From the NCBI GenBank assembly GCA_964432155.1, contig CAYSMF010000014.1, positions 1 to 51,159 on the forward strand: a stretch of 51,159 nucleotides of DNA. Reading direction: 5' to 3'. Source of the stretch: UBA10438 sp964432155 (GTDB taxonomy: Bacteria; Bacteroidota; Ignavibacteria; Kapaibacteriales; Kapaibacteriaceae). The notes beneath the pieces are model-generated. The model ran no database searches. It was not told the DNA's origin and saw only the letters and a program-made list of their open reading frames with translations. The position numbers and the translations under genes were made by a program. Positions 8,775 through 18,316 of this stretch are shown one piece after another. Each line of letters begins with the position of its first letter. Position 1 is the first letter of the stretch.

Positions 8775-9332
8775 TTACTGTCGTGGACGCCACGGCACAT
8801 CAGCAACGCCAAGCAGGGCGTTTGCTGCACGTGCTGCTGTAAACAAGTAGTCCGACAGACGGTTGAGATACCGCACAACATGTGCACCAACGTCCTCGTA
8901 CGACGCTAATGCGACAGCGTTGCGCTCTGCGCGACGGCACACAGTGCGCGCTACATGCAGATGCGCGGCTACAGGCGATCCACCCGGCAGGATAAACGTC
9001 TTCAGTGGCTCGAGCGCGTCGTCGTGTCCATCAATCCACTGCTCGAGCTCGGCGATGTGCTCATCGCTGATACGCGGCACATCATATGCCGGCGGCGGAT
9101 CGAGCGGTGTGGCGAGATCAGCGCCGAGCGTGAAGAGTACCGACGAGATACTCCGCAACTGCACAGCGAGTGTTTCGGGAACCTCTGTTGTAAGCGCGAC
9201 TCCGATAATCGAGTTCAGCTCGTCAACAGTTCCGTAGGTTTCGATGCGAAGATGGTCCTTGCGAACGCGGGTGCCCCCGAACAATCCGGTGGTGCCGTCG
9301 TCGCCAGTTTTGGTATAGATGCGTGTTGCCAT
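8775..9332 (-). CDS. PduO-type cob(I)alamin adenosyltransferase
   Basis: A 185-residue ATP:cob(I)alamin adenosyltransferase that makes adenosylcobalamin (coenzyme B12). The N-terminal ATP-binding motif TKTGDDGTTGLFGGTRV starts at residue 6 and is followed by YGTVDELNSIIG. The C-terminal motif RAERNAV ... VVRYLNRLSDYLF is also intact. ATG at 9332 gives the family N-terminus (MATRIYTKTGDDG). No cobalamin-dependent enzyme is in the window, so the purpose must lie elsewhere in the genome. It is divergent from the ymdB-type gene, and both have promoter boxes hugging their start codons. Confidence 0.93.
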   Translation of the reverse strand: MATRIYTKTGDDGTTGLFGGTRVRKDHLRIETYGTVDELNSIIGVALTTEVPETLAVQLRSISSVLFTLGADLATPLDPPPAYDVPRISDEHIAELEQWIDGHDDALEPLKTFILPGGSPVAAHLHVARTVCRRAERNAVALASYEDVGAHVVRYLNRLSDYLFTAARAANALLGVADVPWRPRQ

Positions 9333-9339
9333 GTGGATA

Positions 9340-9347
9340 CGAAGATA
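9340..9347 (-). promoter_or_regulatory. Putative -7 box of the PduO gene (TATCTTCG)
   Basis: TATCTTCG on the minus strand, one mismatch from TAnnTTTG, ends 7 nt before the ATG at 9332. Confidence 0.4.
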
Positions 9348-9367
9348 CCCCCTTTCCATGGCTTTTG

Positions 9368-9375
9368 TAGGTTTG
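9368..9375 (+). promoter_or_regulatory. -7 box of the ymdB-type gene (TAGGTTTG)
   Basis: TAGGTTTG is an exact match to TAnnTTTG and ends 6 nt before the ATG at 9382. The same octamer recurs upstream of the genes at 14826 and 33687 and, on the minus strand, of trxA. Confidence 0.55.
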
Positions 9376-9381
9376 TGCACT

Positions 9382-10188
9382 ATGCGAGCACTCAACATTC
9401 TGTTTATTGGCGATGTGGTTGGTCACGTTGGCCTGCGCGAGCTGCTCAGGAACCTGCCGTCACTGCGCGAAACGTATCACCCCGATTGCATCATCGTCAA
9501 CGGCGAAAACATTGTCGATGGTAAGGGGCTTTCCGAAAAAGAGGCCGACGAGCTGTTTGCTGCCGGGGTGCATTGCATCACGACAGGCAATCACATCTGG
9601 GAAAACTGGAAGGCACGTCCACTCCTTGCGTCGAATGCCAACGTGCTCCGTCCGATCAACTATCCGAGCGAAAACCCGGGTCGTGGCTGGACGTTGATTA
9701 CGCTTCCAGATAAACGCACGATTGGCGTGATTCAAGCGCAAGGTCGCGTGTACATGCAAGCAATCGACTGTCCGTTCAAGGGCGTTGATGCAGCGATCAA
9801 CAAGATCGCTCCGCAGACGAAGGTGATCTTCCTCGACTTCCATGCTGATGCGACGGCCGAAAAGATTGCAATGGGTTGGCACTGCGACGGACGCGTGAGC
9901 GCCGTCGTTGGCACACACACGCACGTGCAGACAGCCGACGCGCGCATCCTCCCGCAAGGGACTGCATACCTGACCGATGTCGGTATGACGGGTCCGTATG
10001 ACAGCGTGTTGGGAATGAAGAAAGACATTGCACTGCGCCGATTGCAGCTTCAAACAGCACACAAGTATGAAATAGCAGATGGCGACGTTCGTATCTGTGG
10101 CGTACACTGCGTGGTCGACGAGGATACCGGCAAGGCCGTCGCGATCGAACCGTTTATGTTGCCGCGCCCTGCGACACGCACGAGCTAA
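9382..10188 (+). CDS. YmdB-family metallophosphoesterase
   Basis: A 268-residue member of the TIGR00282/YmdB family, whose Bacillus homologue is a cyclic-nucleotide phosphodiesterase affecting biofilm and motility decisions. Metal-binding motifs are visible: FIGDVVGHVG near the N-terminus, VNGEN, TGNHIW, DFHADATAEK and VVGTHTHVQTAD. The start at 9382 gives MRALNILFIGDVVG, as expected for the family; an upstream in-frame ATG would add 21 unrelated residues and overlap the divergent promoter. Pyruvate kinase follows 24 bp after its stop, so the two may form an operon. Substrate specificity in this phylum is untested. Confidence 0.92.
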   Translation: MRALNILFIGDVVGHVGLRELLRNLPSLRETYHPDCIIVNGENIVDGKGLSEKEADELFAAGVHCITTGNHIWENWKARPLLASNANVLRPINYPSENPGRGWTLITLPDKRTIGVIQAQGRVYMQAIDCPFKGVDAAINKIAPQTKVIFLDFHADATAEKIAMGWHCDGRVSAVVGTHTHVQTADARILPQGTAYLTDVGMTGPYDSVLGMKKDIALRRLQLQTAHKYEIADGDVRICGVHCVVDEDTGKAVAIEPFMLPRPATRTS

Positions 10189-10212
10189 TCACCTACTACC
10201 GAGCAGACACGT

Positions 10213-11679
10213 ATGGCTTCGACGAATGTGATGATGCACCAGAAGGTTAAAATCCTTTGTACCATGGGTCCGGCCATTGCGTCGGCCGCAAAGATCACTG
10301 CACTTGTGCAAGCGGGAGCAAACGCGTTTCGCCTAAACATGTCGCACGGATCGCATGAGAGCCACACTGCTTACATCAAGGCAATTCGCGACACTGAGCG
10401 TAAGCTCGGCATCTACCTTCCCATCATCGCCGATTTGCAGGGTCCGAAGATTCGCGTTGCTGATTTCAAGGATCGTGAGTCGATCCCGCTTGTGAACGGA
10501 CATGAAGTGCGGATCGTCGATGCGTCGATGCTCAAGTCGCTCAAGCTTCGCACAAGCGACGAAATCATCCCCGTTACGTATCCAACCATCGCAAAGGATG
10601 TGAAGAAGGGCGACGTTCTTCTTTTCGACGACGGTCTGCTCAAAGTGCAGGTGCGCGATACCGACGGCAAGGTTGTTCGTGGTGTGGTGATCCATGGTGG
10701 CGCACTCAAACCACGCAAGGGGCTCAACCTGCCGCACACAGCTGTTTCGCAGCCTGCGCTCACAGCGAAGGACCGCGCCGACGTGCGATTCGCGATCGAT
10801 CAAAATGTCGACTACATCGCACTGTCGTTCGTTCGCACTGCCGACGATGTTCAGCACGTTCGCCGCTACATCACAAAGCTCGGCGGTCTGCAATGGGTGA
10901 TCGCCAAGATTGAGAAGCCTGAAGCGCTCTCAAACATCGAAGCCATTGTTGATGCATCAGATGCTGTGATGGTAGCGCGAGGTGATCTGGGTGTAGAGAT
11001 TGCTGCGGCTGCTGTCCCGATCGTGCAGAAGCGACTGATCGGCATGTGCAACGCCAAGGCAAAGCCGGTGATTACGGCAACACAGATGCTTGAGTCGATG
11101 ATCCTTGCACCACGTCCAACGCGCGCCGAAGCGAGTGACATTGCAAACGCTGTGCTCGACGGCACAGATGCGGTGATGCTCAGCGCAGAGACGAGCGTTG
11201 GCTCATATCCCGTTGAAGCTGTTCACTACATGCGTACGATTTGTCAGGAAGCTGAATCCGTCCTCCTCAATGATGGAGAGATTCATGTTGGGTATGAACC
11301 AGCACCTGATGGCAATCGCACAAACACGGAATCCGTAGCAATGGCCGTTGCGCACATTGCAGAAGAAAAACGCGTGGCCGCGATCGCCAGCCTCAGCTAC
11401 AGCGGTGAAACATCGCGTCTGATTTCGAATCGACGTCCTCGCGCACCAATCTTCGCGATCACCACGGAAGTAGCCGTTGCTCGTCGCATGGGCCTGCTTT
11501 GGGGCGTGACTGGCATGACCTTCAAGAAGACATCGTCAACAGACCAGGCCATAGAACAGATAAAGGCGCTCCTCGTAAAAGAGAAGCGCCTTCCTGTGGG
11601 ATCAACTGTTGTGTTTACGGTAGGACGACCACTGGTTGGTCGCGCCCGAACGAACATGCTGTCAATCGAAACGCTGTAA
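10213..11679 (+). CDS. pyk: Pyruvate kinase
   Basis: A 488-residue glycolytic enzyme converting phosphoenolpyruvate and ADP to pyruvate and ATP. Motifs seen are KILCTMGPA at the N-terminus, FRLNMSHGSHESH (Arg/Asn/Ser of the active site), VIAKIEKPEAL with the catalytic Lys, VMVARGDLGVEI, TQMLESM and the regulatory C-terminal domain. The length matches the family. Enolase lies at 46.5-47.7 kb, so two consecutive steps of glycolysis are in the window. It converges on the M16 protease gene with only 4 bp between the stop codons, inside a 12-bp palindrome. Confidence 0.95.
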   Translation: MASTNVMMHQKVKILCTMGPAIASAAKITALVQAGANAFRLNMSHGSHESHTAYIKAIRDTERKLGIYLPIIADLQGPKIRVADFKDRESIPLVNGHEVRIVDASMLKSLKLRTSDEIIPVTYPTIAKDVKKGDVLLFDDGLLKVQVRDTDGKVVRGVVIHGGALKPRKGLNLPHTAVSQPALTAKDRADVRFAIDQNVDYIALSFVRTADDVQHVRRYITKLGGLQWVIAKIEKPEALSNIEAIVDASDAVMVARGDLGVEIAAAAVPIVQKRLIGMCNAKAKPVITATQMLESMILAPRPTRAEASDIANAVLDGTDAVMLSAETSVGSYPVEAVHYMRTICQEAESVLLNDGEIHVGYEPAPDGNRTNTESVAMAVAHIAEEKRVAAIASLSYSGETSRLISNRRPRAPIFAITTEVAVARRMGLLWGVTGMTFKKTSSTDQAIEQIKALLVKEKRLPVGSTVVFTVGRPLVGRARTNMLSIETL

Positions 11680-11701
11680 CGCGTTACTTCTTTTTCTTGC
11701 C
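11672..11701. other. Palindrome spanning two convergent stop codons
   Basis: The perfect palindrome GTAACGCGTTAC contains the pyk TAA and the complement of the M16 gene TAA. On the plus strand it is followed by the pyrimidine run TTCTTTTTCTT, so it could contribute to termination of pyk, although that run is also coding (the lysine tail of the opposing gene). Confidence 0.3.
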
Positions 11702-14566
11702 CGTGCCCTTGCTTGGAGCCGGTGTCGATGCTGCCGGTGTGTCGGCAGGATCCTTGCCACGCTCTGATTCAGGCTTGAGGACGAACTCTGCAATGTTTGC
11801 ACCACCAAGGTAGGTCTTCGCAGCCGCGAGCACCTGCTGTGGCGTGAGCTTTGCGATAAGTTCATCACGCAGGTTCACATTCGTGAATGGTTCGCCGTCG
11901 CGCTCGAACTGCGACATTACGCTGAGCCAGAAGCGATTCGTCTTCATGCCCGTTTCACGCTCCTTCTTCTGCATCTCACGGACCTTCGCGACGAGAGAGT
12001 CAGGAACAGCAGTTGTGCGCAGAGATGCCATCTCGCTCTTGACAACATTCACAAGTTCATTCGCGCGCTCAGGCGCGCAGCTGAACATGACCGACACAGA
12101 ATACTCTTGTGTAGGAATGCGTGTGAAGTTTGGCATCACGTTGACGAAGTACACCCCGCCCTTTTCTTCACGCATCTGCTCACGCAACTGAATCTCCATT
12201 ACCTCGCAGAGTGCAAGTAGATCGTAGCGCTCGCGTGGACCGTACGTGATTGGTCCAGATGTCGAGAGAACAACAAAGCTCTTCGGATCGACACCCTTGT
12301 ACACTGTCTTGCGGAACTGGCCCTTGCGGCTGCGGATACCAACGTCTTTCCACTGTTCCTTCGTTGGCGACGATGGAAGCGATGCGATGTAGGTTTCGAC
12401 GTACTTCTTCAGCATCTCCTCGTCGAAGTTGCCCACGAAGTAGAATGTAAAGTCACTTGCTGCTGCAAAGCGCTGACGGAAGAAGTCGTACGCCTTATCG
12501 AGATCAACCTTGTCGAGATCAGCTTCCGACATGGATCGGACGCGTGGATGGTTGTTTGTAGCAACCACCATGATCGTATCAAAGAAGGTTGCTTCCGGAC
12601 TCTTCTCCTTGTTCGCCAGGTTAGCCTTCATCGAGGCTTTCCAAGCTGCGAATGCTTCCGGATCCTTGCGTGGCTGTGTAAAGCCAAGGTGCAGGAGCTC
12701 GAACAACGTGCGCAGATCCTTCGGCGATGCCGAACCACTGATGCTCTCCTGCTCCATCGATACGCTTGGCGAGATCGCTACATTCTTGCCTGCAAGCATC
12801 TTCGTGAGATCGGTCGTCGAGAAGCTGGCAACGCCACCGTTGTCGATGATCTCGGCTGCTACCATTGTTGTGAAGTGGTCAGCTTCCGGCGACAATGAGC
12901 GGCCGCCCCAGCTTTGTGCAGAAAACAGAATTTCATCGTTCTTGTAGTCAGTCTTCTTGTACACCACGCGTGCACCGTTCGACAGTGTCAACTCAGTGCC
13001 ACCAATCTCCTTGAGTGTACGGAGACCAGTAATTGTTCCCGGGGTTGGCGGCGCATCCATCAATGGCTTTGTTGGAGCTGTATCGACGTAGGCATCAATC
13101 TTCTTCGCTTCAACAGCAGCCATGAGATCGCGCACTTGCTGCTGTGTTGGCTTGACATATCCGTTGCCGTCTGGTACAGAAATCGTAACAACGCGATTCT
13201 CCTTGCCAAACATCGCAACAGCTGCCGCCTTAACGTCATCAAGTGTGATCTGCGGAAGCAACGTCTGATAGATTTCCCACTCGTGCACAATGCCAGGCAC
13301 CTGCTCACGCGACAGAATGTGGCGTGTGAGTTCTTGCGCAAACTGCTGTGATTCCGACTTGTCGCGCTCGTTGTAGTACTTCTCCATCATCGACAGCATC
13401 GCGTCCTTGCTGCGAGCAAGCTCAGTTGCTGTGTAACCATGACGCTGCACGCGTTCGACTTCCGTCAGAAGAGCATTCACGCTCTTGAGCACATTCTTAT
13501 CCGACGCTGTCACCGAAGCGTACGTCGCGCGTGTCTCGCGAGCCAATGCGAATGTTCCCGATCCTGCCGCTGAAAACGGTGGTGGGTTCTTGCGCGTCAA
13601 TTCTTCGAGGCGTCGGTTCAGGAGATCGAATGCCAACTGCTGCGTGATTTGACGCTTATAGTCGCCATACGTGCGGACCGTATCCGATGGACGCTTGATG
13701 TAGAGTTCAGCACTTGCTTGCGTGAGTTCAGGGTCCGACGCGATCGAGATCAGCGTTTCGCTGTGTGCTGGAAGCGCGAGTTGCGGACGGCGTGATGCTG
13801 ACTCACCGCTCGATGGAATCGATGTGAAGTACTTCTGTAGGTACTGCTCCACTGTTGATGGATCAATATCTCCAACGATCACAACAGACATGTTTTCCGG
13901 ACGGTACCATGTGCGGTAGAAACGACGGAGGTTTTCGCCTGGTGCGCGGAGCAATACGTTCGTGTCGCCAATCACGTCACGAACAGCATACTTCGACTTG
14001 TAATAGATGAACGGACGGTGAATGTCGTTCACGCGTGCTCCTGCCCCCTTACCCAAGCGCCATTCCTCCATCACGACTCCGCGCTCTGCATCGATATCTG
14101 CGTCTGCGTACGTCACACTGCCCGCCCAGTCGCGAAGCACTTGGATGCCCTTGATGAAGTCGTTCGGACGTTCCAGAGGCACCGTTATCATATACACGGT
14201 CTCGTCCGCATTTGTATACGCGTTGAGGTCGGCACCGAAACGCACACCCATCGACTCGAGGAAGTTCACAAGTTCGAGTTTTGGGAAGTTCTGTGTGCCG
14301 TTGAAGGCCATGTGCTCACAGAAGTGCGCCAGACCATTCTGATCGTCGTCTTCCAGCACTGCACCAGCATTCACAACGAGCATCATCTCTGCACGCTTTG
14401 CAGGACGATCGTTCTTGAGAATGTAGTACGGAATGCCGCTCGACAGTTTTCCGACCTTAACTGCTGGGTTAAACCGCACAGTATCCGAGAGCGCAAACGT
14501 TGTTTGTGCTGCCAGACTTCCTACGGCGAGTGTTATCGCAAGAACGAATGCAAACAGTCGATTCAT
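11684..14566 (-). CDS. M16 family zinc metalloprotease (pitrilysin-like), secreted
   Basis: A 960-residue exported protease with a signal peptide (MNRLFAFVLAITLAVGSLAAQ) and an AGGAG ribosome site fixing ATG at 14566. The inverted zinc motif HFCEH is at residues 81-85 (AHFCEHMAFNGT), and the distal Glu lies in RGVVMEEWRLG. A second, non-catalytic M16 half follows, as in PqqL/pitrilysin-type proteins. The C-terminus is an unusual low-complexity tail rich in Ala, Thr and Pro that ends in KGTGKKKK. It probably degrades peptides in the periplasm or at the cell surface. Long antisense frames inside it are shadows. Confidence 0.93.
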   Translation of the reverse strand: MNRLFAFVLAITLAVGSLAAQTTFALSDTVRFNPAVKVGKLSSGIPYYILKNDRPAKRAEMMLVVNAGAVLEDDDQNGLAHFCEHMAFNGTQNFPKLELVNFLESMGVRFGADLNAYTNADETVYMITVPLERPNDFIKGIQVLRDWAGSVTYADADIDAERGVVMEEWRLGKGAGARVNDIHRPFIYYKSKYAVRDVIGDTNVLLRAPGENLRRFYRTWYRPENMSVVIVGDIDPSTVEQYLQKYFTSIPSSGESASRRPQLALPAHSETLISIASDPELTQASAELYIKRPSDTVRTYGDYKRQITQQLAFDLLNRRLEELTRKNPPPFSAAGSGTFALARETRATYASVTASDKNVLKSVNALLTEVERVQRHGYTATELARSKDAMLSMMEKYYNERDKSESQQFAQELTRHILSREQVPGIVHEWEIYQTLLPQITLDDVKAAAVAMFGKENRVVTISVPDGNGYVKPTQQQVRDLMAAVEAKKIDAYVDTAPTKPLMDAPPTPGTITGLRTLKEIGGTELTLSNGARVVYKKTDYKNDEILFSAQSWGGRSLSPEADHFTTMVAAEIIDNGGVASFSTTDLTKMLAGKNVAISPSVSMEQESISGSASPKDLRTLFELLHLGFTQPRKDPEAFAAWKASMKANLANKEKSPEATFFDTIMVVATNNHPRVRSMSEADLDKVDLDKAYDFFRQRFAAASDFTFYFVGNFDEEMLKKYVETYIASLPSSPTKEQWKDVGIRSRKGQFRKTVYKGVDPKSFVVLSTSGPITYGPRERYDLLALCEVMEIQLREQMREEKGGVYFVNVMPNFTRIPTQEYSVSVMFSCAPERANELVNVVKSEMASLRTTAVPDSLVAKVREMQKKERETGMKTNRFWLSVMSQFERDGEPFTNVNLRDELIAKLTPQQVLAAAKTYLGGANIAEFVLKPESERGKDPADTPAASTPAPSKGTGKKKK

Positions 14567-14780
14567 GAACAGCTCCTGAGCTGCCCCAAGGGGGCGTGTG
14601 AGATACGAAGGCCACAAAACTACGGTAGAGCTCGCGTTCGTGACGGGCCGTTGGACGTCGGAACGCATCAAAAGTTGCAGGGATGGCAGCTGTAACAAGA
14701 ACCGCGATGGCGTGTCGCACACCCCAACTTCGAACTTTTATCGACCGACGGTGTGTTCATGCCACAACAATCCTGCTTCG

Positions 14781-14788
14781 TAGGTTTG
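14781..14788 (+). promoter_or_regulatory. -7 box of the acyl-CoA dehydrogenase gene (TAGGTTTG)
   Basis: An exact TAnnTTTG match lies 37 nt before the ATG at 14826, which leaves room for a short leader containing AGGT near the start codon. Confidence 0.5.
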
Positions 14789-14825
14789 TAGGATTGCACA
14801 CTATCTATCTCGCCACAGGTACATC

Positions 14826-15992
14826 ATGGACCAGTCATTGAACGGCATCTCCTTCGAGCTCAGCGAAGAACAAGAATCTCTTCGCAGCCACATTCGAGCT
14901 TTTGTCGAAGAAGAGGTGAAGCCAATTGCTCTCCAATACGACGAGTCCCAAGAGTTTCCGCACGAGGTATTCCGTAAGCTGGGCGACCTTGGATACCTTG
15001 GAATCGTTATCCCGACGGAGTACGGTGGCGCAGGAATGGGCTACATGGAGTACGCCCTCGTTGTGGAGGAAGTTGGTCGTGGATGTCCAGCAATCGCGCT
15101 GGGCGTGGCTGCACACAACGGTTTGTGCACAGGCCATATCTACCGATTCGGTTCAGAAGAACTCCGTCAGAAGTACATCCCACGTCTTGCCAAGGGCGAA
15201 ACGATGGGCGCATGGGGTCTGACCGAGCCGAGCGCTGGTTCCGATGCGGGTGGTACACGCACGACGGCTGTGCGCGATGGCGACCATTGGATCATCAATG
15301 GTGCAAAGAACTTCATCACACACGGCAATGTCGGCGATATCTGTGTGGTGATGGCGGTGACGGATCCAAACGGTGGCAAGCGTGGCATCTCTGCGTTTGC
15401 TATCGATAAGTCGATGGCCGGCTTCTACGGCTCAAAGAAAGAAAACAAGCTGGGCATGCGTTGCTCAGATACCGCAGGTCTCACGTTCGACAACGTCCGC
15501 GTACCTGCGTCGCATCTCATCGGTAACGAGGGCGAGGGCTTCATTCAAGCGCTCCAGATCCTCGACGGTGGTCGTATTTCGATCGCTGCGTTGAGTGTTG
15601 GTCTTGCGCAAGGGGCGTTTGAAGCTGCACTGAAGTACAGCACAGAGCGCGTACAGTTCGGGAAGCCAATTGCCAACAATCAGGCAATCCAGTTCAAGCT
15701 CGCGAAGATGTCGATGGAAATCGATGCTGCTCGCATGATGACGTACAAGGCAGCATGGATGCGCGACCAAGGCATGGACTTCACTGTTGCAGCGTCGCAA
15801 GCGAAGCTCTTCGCATCTGAAGTTGCTGTTCGCACTGCGGAAGAAGCAATTCAGATTCACGGTGGCTACGGCTACGTGAAGGAGTATCCGGTCGAGAAGT
15901 TCTGGCGCGATTCGAAGCTTCTCACCATTGGTGAAGGCACGAGCGAAATCCAGAAGGTCGTTATCTCGCGCAAGCTCGTCGCAGAACTCTAA
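14826..15992 (+). CDS. Acyl-CoA dehydrogenase
   Basis: A 388-residue FAD enzyme that introduces the alpha-beta double bond in acyl-CoA. The sequence shows the N-terminal helical domain (FELSEEQESLRSHIRAF), the FAD-binding motif WGLTEPSAGSDAGG, FDNVRVPASHLIGNEGEGF, and the C-terminal signature IHGGYGYVKEYPVEKFWRD. The likely catalytic base is Glu370 in IGEGTSEIQK. Short- versus medium-chain specificity cannot be read from the sequence. The gene is monocistronic and divergent from the M16 protease. It could feed the 3-hydroxyacyl-CoA dehydrogenase at 2 kb. Confidence 0.94.
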   Translation: MDQSLNGISFELSEEQESLRSHIRAFVEEEVKPIALQYDESQEFPHEVFRKLGDLGYLGIVIPTEYGGAGMGYMEYALVVEEVGRGCPAIALGVAAHNGLCTGHIYRFGSEELRQKYIPRLAKGETMGAWGLTEPSAGSDAGGTRTTAVRDGDHWIINGAKNFITHGNVGDICVVMAVTDPNGGKRGISAFAIDKSMAGFYGSKKENKLGMRCSDTAGLTFDNVRVPASHLIGNEGEGFIQALQILDGGRISIAALSVGLAQGAFEAALKYSTERVQFGKPIANNQAIQFKLAKMSMEIDAARMMTYKAAWMRDQGMDFTVAASQAKLFASEVAVRTAEEAIQIHGGYGYVKEYPVEKFWRDSKLLTIGEGTSEIQKVVISRKLVAEL

Positions 15993-16012
15993 TCATTCGC
16001 GTTCCGCGGATC

Positions 16013-17629
16013 CTACTTACGTCGCAGGGGCAACGGTGTTCCATCGACGTTTGGCAGGGCTATGCCTAACAGCGAGGCGAGGGTTGGTGCGAGATCCACG
16101 GGAGCAACCGAGGCCGATGGTGTATCGGAACCGATGCGACTGCCAATCATCATGAGCGGCACCCATTGATCGTAGTCATACGGCGTGCCGTGTGTGGCTG
16201 GATTGCTTCCAAAGATCCAGTACCGTTTCGGGTATATCACAACATCGCCACTGCGTGCTCGATGCATGCTTCGTCGCACAGCTGCCGCTGTTGCGCTATC
16301 GACACCGGGTGGTACCACGCCGTCGAGCAATGATGATGGTGTTGCGACGATGGCAAGATGTGGGTGACGTCGAAGAGCTGCCACGACGGTATCGATCACG
16401 TCCTGACGTTGGGTGGACTGCAATGCTGAGTCGCGCAGATAGATCGATGGTGGCATCACGTGGTCGACCCACGAGCCCCCTTGCGGCGCACCAAAGTGCT
16501 GTGTGAGCTTCGTGTTGATGAGTTGCTTGATCTCCGATGCACGCAAGCGTCCAGCATCAACGGATGTGTGTTGTGGCTCTGCTGCTTGCCGAATCACTTC
16601 AGGGACTGGTCCAACTCCGTGATCAGATGTAATCACGAGCACATACTTGCTGCGTCCGACCCGACGATCAAGCTCGGTAATGAGTCGAGCGATTTCGCGA
16701 TCGGCGTGCACATAGAGCTCTTGCACTTCACGGCTATCCGGACCATACAAGTGTCCAACATAGTCGGGTGTTGATACACCAACACACAAGATGTCGGGTG
16801 CTGCATCACGTCCGAGTTGTTCCTTCTGGAGGACGAGCAGTGTAGCATCGAAGAGCATGCGCATGCTAAACGGACTCAGCGCTACTTGCGACGAGAAGGT
16901 GTCGCTCGCGACAGGAGCAGAGATTCTGTACGGGAAGCTGCGTCGATCGCGATTACCCGGGATGCTCCCTTCACCGCGCACATCGTCGGTTGCTGGCCAT
17001 AGGCTGTCGGGAATCTCCGTGCGCCAGACAGAGTCTGCATACCGTCGAGCATCGACACGTGAGCGCAGCTCGGGCAACCAGGTAGGCGTCGGATATGCAG
17101 TGCTTGTTGTCCAACCACCAGCCTGTGGATCGTACCATACACAAGCCGTTGCGCGCGGACCTGCCATGAGGATACTCGCACGATCCTTCAGGGAAAGGCC
17201 GATGACCTTTGATCGTGGTGACGCTGCACGAAGCAGATCACCAACGGTCGGCACCTCGAGTTTGATCGCGCTCTTGCGTCCGGGAGCATCGTCTGTGCAG
17301 TATCCGCACACGCCCGTGCGCGCATCGCAGAAGTCGTTGCCCACGATGCCAGTCTTCCACGGGTAACACCCGGTCAGCAGTGCCGCATGACCGGGACCCG
17401 TAATGTTATTCGCGTGCTTGTAGTAGCATCGATCGAAGACCACGCCCTCGCGCGCGATGCGCGTGAATCCGTGCTGACCGATGAATCGCTGGAACGATGC
17501 ATAGTAATCGCCGCGATGCTGATCAAAGGACACCACAACGATCAAGCGTGGTGGTGTAACAGGTCCGCCAGACGCCCATGCGAGTGCAACAGACCAAAGG
17601 AGATGTACAACGAGGAGAAGGTGCTTCAT
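16013..17629 (-). CDS. PafA-like alkaline phosphatase family protein, secreted
   Basis: A 538-residue exported member of the alkaline phosphatase/phosphodiesterase superfamily. After a signal peptide (MKHLLLVVHLLWSVALAWA) comes the metal-binding SFDQHRGDYY, then the Thr-nucleophile motif NNITGPGHAALLTG, and later STPDYVGHLYGPDS and TSDHGVGPVPE, which supply further metal ligands. Thr in place of Ser as nucleophile is the pattern of PafA, a phosphate-insensitive phosphatase known from Bacteroidota. The most likely role is periplasmic release of phosphate from organic monoesters. No Pho-type operator was recognised. A GTG lies directly before the ATG at 17629. Confidence 0.88.
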   Translation of the reverse strand: MKHLLLVVHLLWSVALAWASGGPVTPPRLIVVVSFDQHRGDYYASFQRFIGQHGFTRIAREGVVFDRCYYKHANNITGPGHAALLTGCYPWKTGIVGNDFCDARTGVCGYCTDDAPGRKSAIKLEVPTVGDLLRAASPRSKVIGLSLKDRASILMAGPRATACVWYDPQAGGWTTSTAYPTPTWLPELRSRVDARRYADSVWRTEIPDSLWPATDDVRGEGSIPGNRDRRSFPYRISAPVASDTFSSQVALSPFSMRMLFDATLLVLQKEQLGRDAAPDILCVGVSTPDYVGHLYGPDSREVQELYVHADREIARLITELDRRVGRSKYVLVITSDHGVGPVPEVIRQAAEPQHTSVDAGRLRASEIKQLINTKLTQHFGAPQGGSWVDHVMPPSIYLRDSALQSTQRQDVIDTVVAALRRHPHLAIVATPSSLLDGVVPPGVDSATAAAVRRSMHRARSGDVVIYPKRYWIFGSNPATHGTPYDYDQWVPLMMIGSRIGSDTPSASVAPVDLAPTLASLLGIALPNVDGTPLPLRRK

Positions 17630-17638
17630 CACCCGCAA

Positions 17639-17998
17639 TTATAACTGTCCCAGCATCCTCATCGTTGTTGCCACTTCATATGCCTGCTGTTGATTGTACT
17701 CGGACGTGATCTTGCGGTGGTTCACCAGATCGATGATCGTTCCGATGCCACAGATGCCACCCGTGAGCATGTACAGCACACCGATGCCAATGCTCCCCAC
17801 CACAAATCGATGAATCCCGGCAAATCCCAGGAAACCGACGAGCGCAAGAATCAGAATCATGGACGACTCTTTCCGGCGGTGACGGTACATCATCGCGAAT
17901 TGCTGCGCCTGAACCTCGGTCATCGGCGACATCAGCATGTTGAGGTAGCCGATTTCTTCTGGATCAGCATCTGGGATGTATTGGAGCACATTTGCCAT
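17639..17998 (-). CDS. TM2-domain membrane protein
   Basis: A 119-residue protein with a soluble N-terminal part (MANVLQYIPDADPEEIGYL ... QQFAMMYRHRRKE) and a C-terminal TM2 domain, two membrane helices joined by a short turn (ILALVGFLGFAGIHRFVVG; LYMLTGGICGIGTIIDLV). Other Bacteroidota proteins share this plan. Its function is unknown. ATG at 17998 has an AAGGG site upstream, and the extra 41 codons of open frame before it look non-coding. It ends 9 bp before the phosphatase start on the same strand and is probably co-transcribed with it. Confidence 0.85.
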   Translation of the reverse strand: MANVLQYIPDADPEEIGYLNMLMSPMTEVQAQQFAMMYRHRRKESSMILILALVGFLGFAGIHRFVVGSIGIGVLYMLTGGICGIGTIIDLVNHRKITSEYNQQQAYEVATTMRMLGQL

Positions 17999-18242
17999 CG
18001 TGGTACCCTTGGGAATGTTTTCCGGCCTCTGCGGACGGGTTGAAAGATGCGTGCCGGGCATGTGAACATGCGTAAGGCATTGAATTCTATGGTAGTTGCC
18101 GATATTTCCCGTGATCTTCAATGTTCAGGGGGCTTCGATGCCCCCTCCCGCAAGCGCGAAAAGATGCACCCGATATCAGCATTCCAGGGGCTGTTGTACG
18201 CCCGCAGACGCCAAAGGTTGCAGGGTTCCTGTGGAAATCGTC

Positions 18243-18281
18243 GTAAGGTATTTGCTGGACATGGACCTTACCCGTATATTG
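18243..18281 (+). promoter_or_regulatory. Possible promoter/operator region of rplU-rpmA
   Basis: The 318-bp gap between the TM2 gene and rplU holds a 7-bp inverted repeat, GTAAGGT (18243-18249) / ACCTTAC (18265-18271), followed directly by TATATTG (18275-18281), a shortened relative of the -7 box. Transcription from there would give a leader of about 30 nt. Nothing else is seen in the gap apart from a presumed divergent promoter for the TM2 gene. Confidence 0.3.
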
Positions 18282-18316
18282 CGCGTCTCTTTTCATAACA
18301 ACGCCAGCAAATTCTC

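Noticed and set aside
14018..14695. Long plus-strand frame of 225 codons
   Set aside because: It lies antisense to the M16 protease and its promoter; composition is rich in Cys, His and Arg, typical of a shadow frame.
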